Source of the DNA: JAHFUI01 sp041485905
GTDB lineage: Bacteria; Acidobacteriota; Vicinamibacteria; Vicinamibacterales; CAVVIG01
Reading direction: 5' to 3'
DNA length: 9,994 nucleotides
NCBI GenBank assembly: GCA_041485905.1
Contig: JBGPKK010000172.1
Coordinates: 1-9,994 of the forward strand
This document shows positions 1 through 5,913 of this stretch, piece after piece. Each line of letters opens with the position of its first letter. The stretch's first letter is position 1. The notes beneath the pieces were generated by a model that was given only the letters and a program-made list of their open reading frames with translations, did not search any database and was not told where the DNA came from. A program made the position numbers and the translations under genes.

Positions 1-1500
1 AATTGACGCCGAGCTGCTCCAGATGATTGAAGTGCTCCAGATAATTGAGCTGCTCCAGATGATCGACTTCGAGCTGCTCCAGATGATGGAGGTTGCCGTT
101 GGCGAAGTGGTAATCCCGCTGGGTGAAACGCGTTCGCCAGAGATCGAAACCGATGGGAGGCGGGCAAAGTCATTTGAAGCGAACTGCACTGCCGCCAGGG
201 CATTCAGACTGCCGGTGCCTTCGGTGACCAGGCCCTCGCCCGGTAGCAACGAACTGGTCAACTGGACGACTGCCTTGACGTCTGCCGGCCCGAGCTTCGA
301 GTTCTCCTGCAGCAGCAGCGCCACGGTCCCGCTCACGACCCCGGCGGACATGCTCGTGCCCGAGAGTTGGATGTAGGCGTTCGGACCGTTCCCGGTCACG
401 TGGCGCTCGGAATGAGCCGTCGAGAAATACGACCCGGCCGCCTCCGCCGACGCGATGTGACTGCCAGGCGCAACCAGGTCCGGCTTGATGACGAGATCGT
501 ACGCCGTCGGTCCATGGGAGCTGTACTTCGCCACCGTGTCGTCCGACCGCTTGGTCGTCCCATGCGTGTCGGTCGCGCCGACGGTCAGCGCGTACGGACT
601 GTTCCCCGGCGACGTGATGCTGCCGAGCACCGTCTTGCCGTCCACCGTTGTCCCGAAATTCCCTGCCGCTGCCACCACCACGATGCCGGCCCGCACCGCG
701 CGCTCCACCGCCTCGCACATCGGATCGTCGCGATACGACTCCAGCACCGCCCCGCCCAGCGAGAGATTGATGACGCCGATGTGATATTGCCGCTTATGCT
801 CGATCGCCCAGTCGATCGCTTCGACGACGCTGCTCGACACGCCGCCGCCGGTCTCGTCGAGCACACGAAGGTTCACAAGGTACGCGCCGGCCGCCACTCC
901 CTGAAAATTCCGGGTGTCGGCGGTCCGCCCCGCCTGACCGGCGATGATCCCCGCCACGTGTGTGCCGTGCCCGAACAGGTCGATGCCGTCGCCGCCGGTG
1001 AAGTCCTTCGTCACGAGCACGCGGTTCTTGAACGCGTTGTGCTTGAGGTCGATCCCCGAATCGATGACCGCCACCGCGATGCCCGCGCCGGTGAGGCTTG
1101 GAACGTGGTTCCCGCCCGCCCACACCTGATCGGCGCCGATCGCCACGTTGGTGACCGCCATCGACGCCCGGAGGTGTCGATCGCCAGAGAGATGATCGAC
1201 GTCGGGGTCCCGCTGCAGCGCATCGAGCCCGCCGGCGTTGACGTGCAGGACGGCGCCGCTCTTCATCCGCCGCTTGACGACCAGGTTGTACCGCGAGGCC
1301 AGCGCGTCAACCGTCGCCTGATCGCCGTGGACGATGACGTCGATCGACGACGAGCCGGCGGCGAGGTCGCCCGCGAGGTCGGCGCTGACGCGCGCGCGAT
1401 GCTCCGCGAACCCCGGCACGGCCGACGCGAACACGAGCAGCGCGGCCAGCCACGTTCTGCGCGTCAGGTTGCGAACACCAGGGGTTTTAAGCGTCACCAT
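1..1500 (-). CDS. Secreted subtilisin-family (S8) serine protease, C-terminus cut by the window edge
   Basis: Reading frame open from 1500 to base 1 (500 codons, no stop), so the C-terminus lies outside. Residues about 12-32 form a signal peptide (basic start, then WLAALLVFASAVPGFA). Residues about 35-115 look like an inhibitor-I9-type propeptide. The catalytic domain follows: Asp147 in AVIDSGID, His178 in GHGTHVAG, oxyanion Asn281 in AAAGNFG, and nucleophile Ser383 in GTSMSAG, so it should be active after export. Residues 471-500 are a repetitive tail of IIWSSS/IIWSTS units (separate entry). Start: ATG at 1500 has GGAG only 3 nt upstream; GTG at 1497 is in frame with a 6-nt spacing and may be the real start. 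Nearest upstream gene on the strand is the helix-turn-helix protein, 95 nt away. Substrate unknown; extracellular protein degradation is inferred. The family call is very secure. Confidence 0.95.
   Translation of the reverse strand, partial: MVTLKTPGVRNLTRRTWLAALLVFASAVPGFAEHRARVSADLAGDLAAGSSSIDVIVHGDQATVDALASRYNLVVKRRMKSGAVLHVNAGGLDALQRDPDVDHLSGDRHLRASMAVTNVAIGADQVWAGGNHVPSLTGAGIAVAVIDSGIDLKHNAFKNRVLVTKDFTGGDGIDLFGHGTHVAGIIAGQAGRTADTRNFQGVAAGAYLVNLRVLDETGGGVSSSVVEAIDWAIEHKRQYHIGVINLSLGGAVLESYRDDPMCEAVERAVRAGIVVVAAAGNFGTTVDGKTVLGSITSPGNSPYALTVGATDTHGTTKRSDDTVAKYSSHGPTAYDLVIKPDLVAPGSHIASAEAAGSYFSTAHSERHVTGNGPNAYIQLSGTSMSAGVVSGTVALLLQENSKLGPADVKAVVQLTSSLLPGEGLVTEGTGSLNALAAVQFASNDFARLPSVSISGERVSPSGITTSPTATSIIWSSSKSIIWSSSIIWSTSIIWSSSASI
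4..90 (-). repeat. In-frame tandem repeat encoding the IIWSSS tail of the protease
   Basis: Four copies of a unit with core GCTCCAGAT (plus strand) recur at 18-24 nt spacing, reaching almost to the window edge. On the coding (minus) strand each encodes Ile-Ile-Trp-Ser-Ser/Thr-Ser; two units carry an extra Lys-Ser or Ala-Ser pair. Unit lengths stay multiples of three, so the protein frame is kept. The array probably continues beyond base 1. Silent differences between copies (ATT/ATC, TCG/TCA) suggest selection on the peptide as well as recent duplication. Confidence 0.85.
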
Positions 1501-1564
1501 CGTCTCCGGTCCGGTTGAGCCGGACCACTTGCATTGAAGAATGGCGAGGAGGGAACTGCGTGAC

Positions 1565-1606
1565 GACTGACGGCTGACGACTGACGGCTGACGACTTACG
1601 ACTCGG
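1565..1606 (+). repeat. Heptanucleotide tandem array A (GRCTGAC)
   Basis: Six consecutive 7-nt units: GACTGAC, GGCTGAC, GACTGAC, GGCTGAC, GACTTAC, GACTCGG. It fills the spacer between the helix-turn-helix gene and the protease gene, and its last two units run into the 3' end of the former, where the stop codon (minus-strand TAA, 1598-1596) sits inside a unit. The alternation of GAC and GGC gives a 14-nt higher-order period. It shares the G-N-C-T core with the arrays at 3895-3966 and 9683-9731. Function unknown. Confidence 0.85.
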
Positions 1607-1901
1607 CCCGCACGTCCTGCACCGAATCGAGCAGCACGCGCTGCGATCCGCCGAGCGTGCGGATCGTCTGCAGGCGCCCTTCGCGGATCCGGTTGTAAAT
1701 CGTCCGTCGCGAGACGCCGAGCAGCTGCGCCGCGTCGTCGAGCGAGACGCTGCGCCCGACGCGTGGTTCGCCGCCGCTGCCCGAGGTTTCGGTCGTTTCC
1801 AATATCGTGAACCTCCGCCAATTGATAAGGGCACGGCCGATGCCGGCCCAATCATTCGCCGCCGCGGCCGTCAGTAAATGCCGCAACTGCTTGCGCTGCA
1901 T
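1596..1901 (-). CDS. Small helix-turn-helix DNA-binding protein (excisionase/MerR-like HTH)
   Basis: 101 residues. The C-terminal half (about 52-98) is an excisionase-type winged helix: SLDDAAQLLGVSRRTIYNRI, then REGRLQTIRTLGGSQRVLLD, matching the HTH_17-type pattern in which a short helix-turn-helix is followed by a wing reading the minor groove. The N-terminal half (MQRKQLRHLLTAAAANDWAG onward, then INWRRF) is mostly helical and of no family I recognise. ATG at 1901 was chosen because the frame extends upstream to 2099 only as low-complexity sequence without conserved features; its ribosome site is weak. It is divergent from the transporter operon and upstream of the protease on the same strand, so it may regulate either; that is inference from position. 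It could instead be a stray excisionase-like protein, but no phage or integrase gene is seen. Confidence 0.8.
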   Translation of the reverse strand: MQRKQLRHLLTAAAANDWAGIGRALINWRRFTILETTETSGSGGEPRVGRSVSLDDAAQLLGVSRRTIYNRIREGRLQTIRTLGGSQRVLLDSVQDVRAES

Positions 1902-2071
1902 TAACTTGCTGCCATATAGTGCTCGCGGGATTGACAGGGGCCGGCGCGGAAATCCGGCCAAGAAACTGGCCAACTCTGATCGCCCGGCAGGGCGCCCGGC
2001 CGAAATTTGCACGCAAACGCATGCGGACCGCCTCAGACGCATACAATTTCGATCGGCCAGCTTTCTAGCCG
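1902..2071. promoter_or_regulatory. Divergent intergenic region, candidate promoters and operator-like dyads
   Basis: The 170-nt spacer between the minus-strand regulator and the plus-strand operon must hold at least one promoter. Visible elements: TACAAT at 2042-2047, a fair -10 hexamer 24 nt before the GTG at 2072, without a good -35; a dyad GGCCA-N6-TGGCC at 1956-1971; a dyad TTTGC-N2-GCAAA at 2006-2017; and a direct repeat GGCCAGCTTT at 2055-2064 and 2075-2084, exactly 20 nt (two helical turns) apart. A perfect TTGACA at 1931-1936 has no -10 at a proper distance. None of these is proven functional. Confidence 0.35.
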
Positions 2072-3889
2072 GTGGGCCAGCTTTTGACCAGACAGCCACG
2101 TAAGCTCGCGCGCAACAGGGCCATCGTCCGGACCGCGACCGTGATCGCGGCCGTCGTCGGTGCCGTGCTCTCAGGCGGGTGCCGCCCTGGGAACAATGCC
2201 AACAATGCCAACAATGCCAACAATGCCAACAACGGCGGCAACGGAGGCGCAGGCGCCGGCGGCACCCCCGCGCGCGGTGGAGAGCTGGCCGCGTCGGTGC
2301 ACACCGACCCGCAAAGCTTCAACCGGCTCGTCAAGCGCGATTCGACGAGCGATCTCGTCGCCTCGCTCACCCACGCGCGACTCGTTCGCCTCAATCGCGC
2401 GACCGAGGAGGTGGAGCCGTGGCTCGCCGCGTCGTGGACGCGCGCCGCTAACGGCCTCAGCTACACGCTGAAGCTGCAGCCGAACGTCACCTTCTCGGAC
2501 GGCCACCCGTTCACGGCCGACGATGTGCTGTTTTCGTTCGAGGCGGTGTACGACGCCAAGGTGGACAGCGTGCTCGCCGATTCGATGAAGATCGGCGGCA
2601 AGGCGCTCAAGGTTGCCGCGCCCGATCCGCTGACGATCGTCGTGACGTTCCCCGAGCCGTTCGCGCCCGGCGTACAGCTGCTCGACAACCTCCCGATTCT
2701 GCCGAGGCACAAGCTTGGCGCTTCGCTGAAAGACGGCACGCTGACGCACGAGTGGGGTCTCGGCACGCCGGTCGATCAACTCGTGGGCCTCGGTCCTTTC
2801 GTCGTCACCCAGTACGTCCCCGGCCAGCGCGTGGTGTTCGGCCGGAACACCCGCTACTGGAGGAGAGACGCCAACGGCGCGGCGTTGCCGTATCTGGATC
2901 GCATCACCGTGGAGATCATCCCCGACCAGAATGCCGAGCTGCTGCGGCTGGATGGGGGCCAACTGGACATGACCGCAACGGAAATGCGACCTGAGGATTA
3001 CGCGACGGTCAAGCGCGGCGCGGATGCGGGGCGGCTGAAGATTCTCGACCTGGGCGTCGGCTTCGACGCCGACAGTCTCTGGTTCAACCTGAAGCCGGGC
3101 GGTCTGGGGCCGAAAGACGCACGCGCGGCGTGGCTGCAGCACGATGGGCTGCGGCGCGCCATCTCGCTGGCCGTCGATCGCGAGCTCTTCGCCAACACGG
3201 TCTTCCTCGGTGCCGGCGTCCCGGTGTATGGACCGATCACGCCGGCCAACAAGAAATGGTACGCGGCCGATCTGCCGCGGGTGCCGCACGATCCGGCGCG
3301 CGCGATAGTCGAGCTCGCGTCGATCGGCCTCACGGACCACAACGGCGACGGCCGGATCGAGGACGCGGGCAACCGGCCGGCCCGCTTCGCGTTGATCACG
3401 CAGAAAGGCAACACCACGCTCGAGCGCGGCGCGGCGGTGATCCGCGACGAGCTGAAGAAGGTGGGCCTCACGGTGGACGTCGTCGAGCTCGAGGGCAATG
3501 CGGTGATTCAGCGTGTCATGTCGGGCAACTACGACGCCGTGTATTTCCGCCTGACGGCCACCGCGATGGATCCCGCCCTGAACCCCGATTTCTGGTTCAG
3601 CTCGGGCAGCGTCCACGCCTGGAACCTCGAACAGAAAACGCCGGCCACCGACTGGGAGCGGCGCATCGACGAGGTGATGCACCGGCAGACGGCGTCGTTC
3701 GACGAGGGCGAACGCAAGCGCCTGTTCGACGAAGTCCAGAAGATCTTCGCCGAGCACCTGCCGATGATCCACTTCGTCGCCCCGCGCATTTACGTGGCGG
3801 TGTCCACCCGCGTCACCAACCTGACGCCGACGGCGTTCTCACGGCCCCAGCTCCTGTGGGCCGCGGATACGATCGCGGTGGTACATTAG
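2072..3889 (+). CDS. ABC transporter substrate-binding lipoprotein, peptide/nickel type (SBP_bac_5)
   Basis: 605 residues, longer than DppA/OppA (about 535). A basic start and hydrophobic segment (about 23-35) lead to Cys37 in VLSGGC, a plausible though imperfect lipobox, so it should be a lipid-anchored periplasmic receptor. An Asn/Ala/Gly linker (41-66, from a 9-nt DNA repeat) follows. Family hallmarks are LQPNVTFSDGHPFTADDVLF at about 135-154, LRRAISLAVDRELF at 360-373, and a C-terminal EVQKIFAEHLPMIHF near 554-568. DHNGDGRIE (422-430) resembles a Ca-binding loop. The start is a GTG at 2072 with an in-frame TAG at 2066; TTG at 2084 is an alternative with a better purine-rich leader (GGTGGG). 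It is the first gene of the operon, 80 nt before the permeases. Substrate is inferred to be oligopeptides; the family also binds nickel and glycans. Confidence 0.93.
   Translation: MGQLLTRQPRKLARNRAIVRTATVIAAVVGAVLSGGCRPGNNANNANNANNANNGGNGGAGAGGTPARGGELAASVHTDPQSFNRLVKRDSTSDLVASLTHARLVRLNRATEEVEPWLAASWTRAANGLSYTLKLQPNVTFSDGHPFTADDVLFSFEAVYDAKVDSVLADSMKIGGKALKVAAPDPLTIVVTFPEPFAPGVQLLDNLPILPRHKLGASLKDGTLTHEWGLGTPVDQLVGLGPFVVTQYVPGQRVVFGRNTRYWRRDANGAALPYLDRITVEIIPDQNAELLRLDGGQLDMTATEMRPEDYATVKRGADAGRLKILDLGVGFDADSLWFNLKPGGLGPKDARAAWLQHDGLRRAISLAVDRELFANTVFLGAGVPVYGPITPANKKWYAADLPRVPHDPARAIVELASIGLTDHNGDGRIEDAGNRPARFALITQKGNTTLERGAAVIRDELKKVGLTVDVVELEGNAVIQRVMSGNYDAVYFRLTATAMDPALNPDFWFSSGSVHAWNLEQKTPATDWERRIDEVMHRQTASFDEGERKRLFDEVQKIFAEHLPMIHFVAPRIYVAVSTRVTNLTPTAFSRPQLLWAADTIAVVH
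2192..2236 (+). repeat. 9-nt tandem repeat (AACAATGCC) in the lipoprotein linker
   Basis: Four perfect copies of AACAATGCC (2192-2227) plus a degenerate fifth (AACAACGGC). They encode Asn-Asn-Ala units directly after the putative lipidated cysteine, giving a flexible, polar tether between membrane and binding domain. Perfect identity between copies suggests recent slippage; length changes keep the reading frame. Confidence 0.9.
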
Positions 3890-3894
3890 GCGGG

Positions 3895-3969
3895 GTCTGG
3901 AGGCTGGAGGCTGGGTTTGGAAAAGCCTGGCGCCTGGCCCCAGCCCCCAGTCCCTGGATTCCAGCCTCC
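3895..3969 (+). repeat. Inverted pair of heptanucleotide arrays B between lipoprotein and permease genes
   Basis: The plus strand carries three units at 3895-3915 (GTCTGGA, GGCTGGA, GGCTGGG). The minus strand, read from 3966 back to 3925, carries six 7-nt units (GGCTGGA, ATCCAGG, GACTGGG, GGCTGGG, GCCAGGC, GCCAGGC). The two halves face each other, so GGAGGCTGG (3899-3907 and again 3906-3914) pairs with CCAGCCTCC (3961-3969) to form a long hairpin that ends at the ATG at 3970. It has no T-tract and is not a typical terminator. It may act within the operon as an mRNA stability or expression-balancing element; this is inference. Confidence 0.75.
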
Positions 3970-4917
3970 ATGTTGATCTATCTGCTGCGGCGACTCGCGT
4001 TCGCGGTGGCGCTGGTGTTCACCGTGTCGTCGGCGTCACTGCTGCTGACGCGGATGGCGCCGGGGGACTACGCCACCGAAGCGCTCGGCGTCGGCGGCGG
4101 CCGCGCGCGGGTCGAGGAGATGCGCGCGCGGTACGGTCTCAACCGGCCGATCGTCGAGCAGTATCGCGCGTGGCTCGCCGGCGCGCTCCACTTCGACTTC
4201 GGTCGATCCTTCGCGTACGACCGCCCGGTCGCCGATCTCATCCCCCAACGCGCCGCCAACACCGCGATCCTTGCGGTGACGGCCCTCGCCGCGGCGACGC
4301 TGGTCGGCCTGCCGCTCGGCATCGTGAGCGGCGCGCGCTCGCGCGGCACGCTCACCGCCCTCATTCGCACCGGCTCGATCGCGCTCCTGTCGATGCCGCC
4401 GCTCCTGACGTCGCTCCTGCTCGTCTTTATCGCCGCGCGAACCGGATGGTTCCCGATCGGCGGCATGCGCACAGGCGCGTCGAGCAGCGTGGACATCGTC
4501 GATCTGCTGCGGCATCTCGTCGTGCCGGCCTCCGCCTTGGCGCTGCCGATCGCCGCCATGTTCGAGCGCCTGCAGTCGCAGGCGATGCGCGAGGTGGTCG
4601 GCCAACCGTACGTGCTGGCGGCGCTGGCGCGCGGCGTGCCTCGATCGCGCGTCCTCTGGCGCGACGCCTTGAAGGCTGCTCTCCGCCCGATCGCGTCGGT
4701 CTACGGTCTCGTCGTCGGTACACTTCTGAGCGGGTCGTTCGCCGTGGAGATCATCACGACGTGGCCGGGGCTGGGCAGCTTGATGCTCGAGGCGCTCCGC
4801 GCGCGCGACGTGTATCTCGTCGCCGGGTGCGCCGCAACCGGATCGGTGTTCCTCGCCTGCGGGACGCTGCTGTCGGATGCCGCGCTGGCGCTGGTCGATC
4901 CGCGGGCGAGGGAGTAA
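3970..4917 (+). CDS. ABC transporter permease, DppB/OppB-like
   Basis: 315 residues, an inner-membrane channel subunit pairing with the next gene product. The N-terminus YLLRRLAFAVALVFTVSSAS and the segment RYGLNRPIVEQYRAWLAGAL followed by DFGRS (about 54-80) are DppB/OppB hallmarks. Hydrophobic helices lie near 9-28, 98-121, 134-155, 183-199, 242-262 and 284-305. The cytoplasmic EAA loop that docks the ATPase is at about 213-241 (LAALARGVPRSRVLW then LRPI). ATG at 3970 fits the family N-terminus although it has no Shine-Dalgarno: the bases before it are CCTCC, the reverse of one. It follows the receptor gene after an 80-nt repeat spacer and is 7 nt from the next permease gene. Confidence 0.95.
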   Translation: MLIYLLRRLAFAVALVFTVSSASLLLTRMAPGDYATEALGVGGGRARVEEMRARYGLNRPIVEQYRAWLAGALHFDFGRSFAYDRPVADLIPQRAANTAILAVTALAAATLVGLPLGIVSGARSRGTLTALIRTGSIALLSMPPLLTSLLLVFIAARTGWFPIGGMRTGASSSVDIVDLLRHLVVPASALALPIAAMFERLQSQAMREVVGQPYVLAALARGVPRSRVLWRDALKAALRPIASVYGLVVGTLLSGSFAVEIITTWPGLGSLMLEALRARDVYLVAGCAATGSVFLACGTLLSDAALALVDPRARE

Positions 4918-4924
4918 CGCAGCA

Positions 4925-5908
4925 ATGACCCGCCGGCTCGGTCTCCTCCTCGTGCTGATCGCAGTGGTTGCCGCCGTGACGGCGCCGATTCTTGCGCCGC
5001 ACGCCACCGACGATAAATTTCCGGGTCTGCTGAACGCGCCGCCGACGCTTCCGCACGTGATCGACGAATCGGGGAGCTGGCGGGCGCCGTTCATCTACCC
5101 GTGGACGCTCGCCGATCGATTGGTCCAGCGCTACGAGCAGGATCGGACGATTCGCGTGCCGCTCGTCTGGTTCAGCGGCGGCCACGCGGTCGGATCGTCG
5201 GGCGAGGCGCGCGCGCCGCTGTTGCTCCTGGGCGCGGACAGCTACGGGCGCGATGTCTTCAGCCGATTGCTCTTCGGTGCGCGCGTGTCGCTGGGGTTGT
5301 CCATCCTGGCCGCGCTCGGTTCGGTGATGATCGGCGGGCTTGTCGGCGCAGTCGCCGGGTACGCCGGCGGGACCGCCGACGATGTGCTGATGCGGGGAAC
5401 CGATGTCGTGATGGTTCTGCCGGCGATGTACGTCGCGCTGGCGCTGCGGTCGGTGCTCCCGCTGGTCCTCGCGCCCTTCACCGTGTTCGTGTTCCTCGGC
5501 TTGATCTTCGCCATGGTTGGCGCCCCCTTCATCTCGCGCGGCGTTCGGGGCATCGTGCGCTCGGAGCGCGGCCTCGAGTACGCGGTGGCCGCCGCATCGC
5601 TTGGCGCGGGCCACGTCCGGATTCTGGCGCGACATCTGCTGCCGGCCACGCGGGGATTCATCGCCGTCGAGATGACGATGCTCGTGCCCGCCTTCATCGT
5701 GGGGGAGGCGACGCTGTCGTATGTGGGGCTCGGTTTTCCGGAGCCGGTCTCGAGCTGGGGCACGATGCTGCACGACGCGTCGAGCCTCCGGATCGCGGAT
5801 TTCCCGTGGCTGCTGAGCCCCGCTGTGGCGATTTTTCTGTTCGTGCTCGGGCTGAACCTCGTGCTGCAGGACGGTCGCGAAGGTCTGGGCTACGAGCGGC
5901 CATTATAA
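4925..5908 (+). CDS. ABC transporter permease, DppC/OppC-like
   Basis: 327 residues, second half of the membrane channel. After a first helix (about 4-24) comes a long extracytoplasmic stretch (about 25-100) containing YPWTLADRLVQRYEQDRTIR, larger than in enteric DppC. The family core follows: LGADSYGRDVFSRLLFGARV at 102-121, the EAA loop AAASLGAGHVRILARHLLPA at about 222-241, and EATLSYVGLGFPEPVSSWGT at 261-280. ATG at 4925 has GGAG ten bases upstream (4911-4914), overlapping the end of the first permease, so translation is probably coupled. Upstream frame extension is the preceding gene and was excluded. Five bases separate its stop from the aldolase gene. Confidence 0.95.
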   Translation: MTRRLGLLLVLIAVVAAVTAPILAPHATDDKFPGLLNAPPTLPHVIDESGSWRAPFIYPWTLADRLVQRYEQDRTIRVPLVWFSGGHAVGSSGEARAPLLLLGADSYGRDVFSRLLFGARVSLGLSILAALGSVMIGGLVGAVAGYAGGTADDVLMRGTDVVMVLPAMYVALALRSVLPLVLAPFTVFVFLGLIFAMVGAPFISRGVRGIVRSERGLEYAVAAASLGAGHVRILARHLLPATRGFIAVEMTMLVPAFIVGEATLSYVGLGFPEPVSSWGTMLHDASSLRIADFPWLLSPAVAIFLFVLGLNLVLQDGREGLGYERPL

Positions 5909-5909
5909 T
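5904..5909 (+). promoter_or_regulatory. Consensus TATAAT just upstream of the aldolase start
   Basis: A perfect -10 hexamer overlaps the permease stop codon and ends 4 nt before ATG 5914. No TTGACA-like -35 is present at 16-18 nt. If used, transcription would begin at about 5916-5917, giving a leaderless mRNA, perhaps starting at GTG 5917. It could equally be chance from CCA TTA TAA coding. Confidence 0.25.
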
Positions 5910-5913
5910 TGCA

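Noticed and set aside
1..90. Regular repeats at the left edge as a CRISPR array
   Set aside because: Units are 18-24 nt without unique spacers and keep one reading frame that encodes the protease tail.
367..1518. 383-codon plus-strand open frame opposite the protease
   Set aside because: The minus strand encodes a complete subtilase catalytic set here; the plus translation is Arg/His/Asp-rich with no domain.
1931..1936. Perfect TTGACA as a -35 element for the operon
   Set aside because: The bases 16-18 nt downstream (around CCGGCC) do not resemble a -10 hexamer.
1807..2103. 98-codon plus-strand frame across the divergent spacer
   Set aside because: It overlaps the HTH gene in antisense, has no family resemblance, and runs through the region where promoters must lie.
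2171..3772. 533-codon open frame on the minus strand opposite the substrate-binding protein
   Set aside because: It is antisense to a gene with unmistakable family motifs, has no recognisable domain, and is rich in Arg/His/Val/Asp as expected from the complement of GC-biased codons.
4036..5773. Long minus-strand open frames (352 and 339 codons) opposite the permeases
   Set aside because: Highly charged, low-complexity translations without motifs; shadows of the permease genes caused by high GC at third positions.
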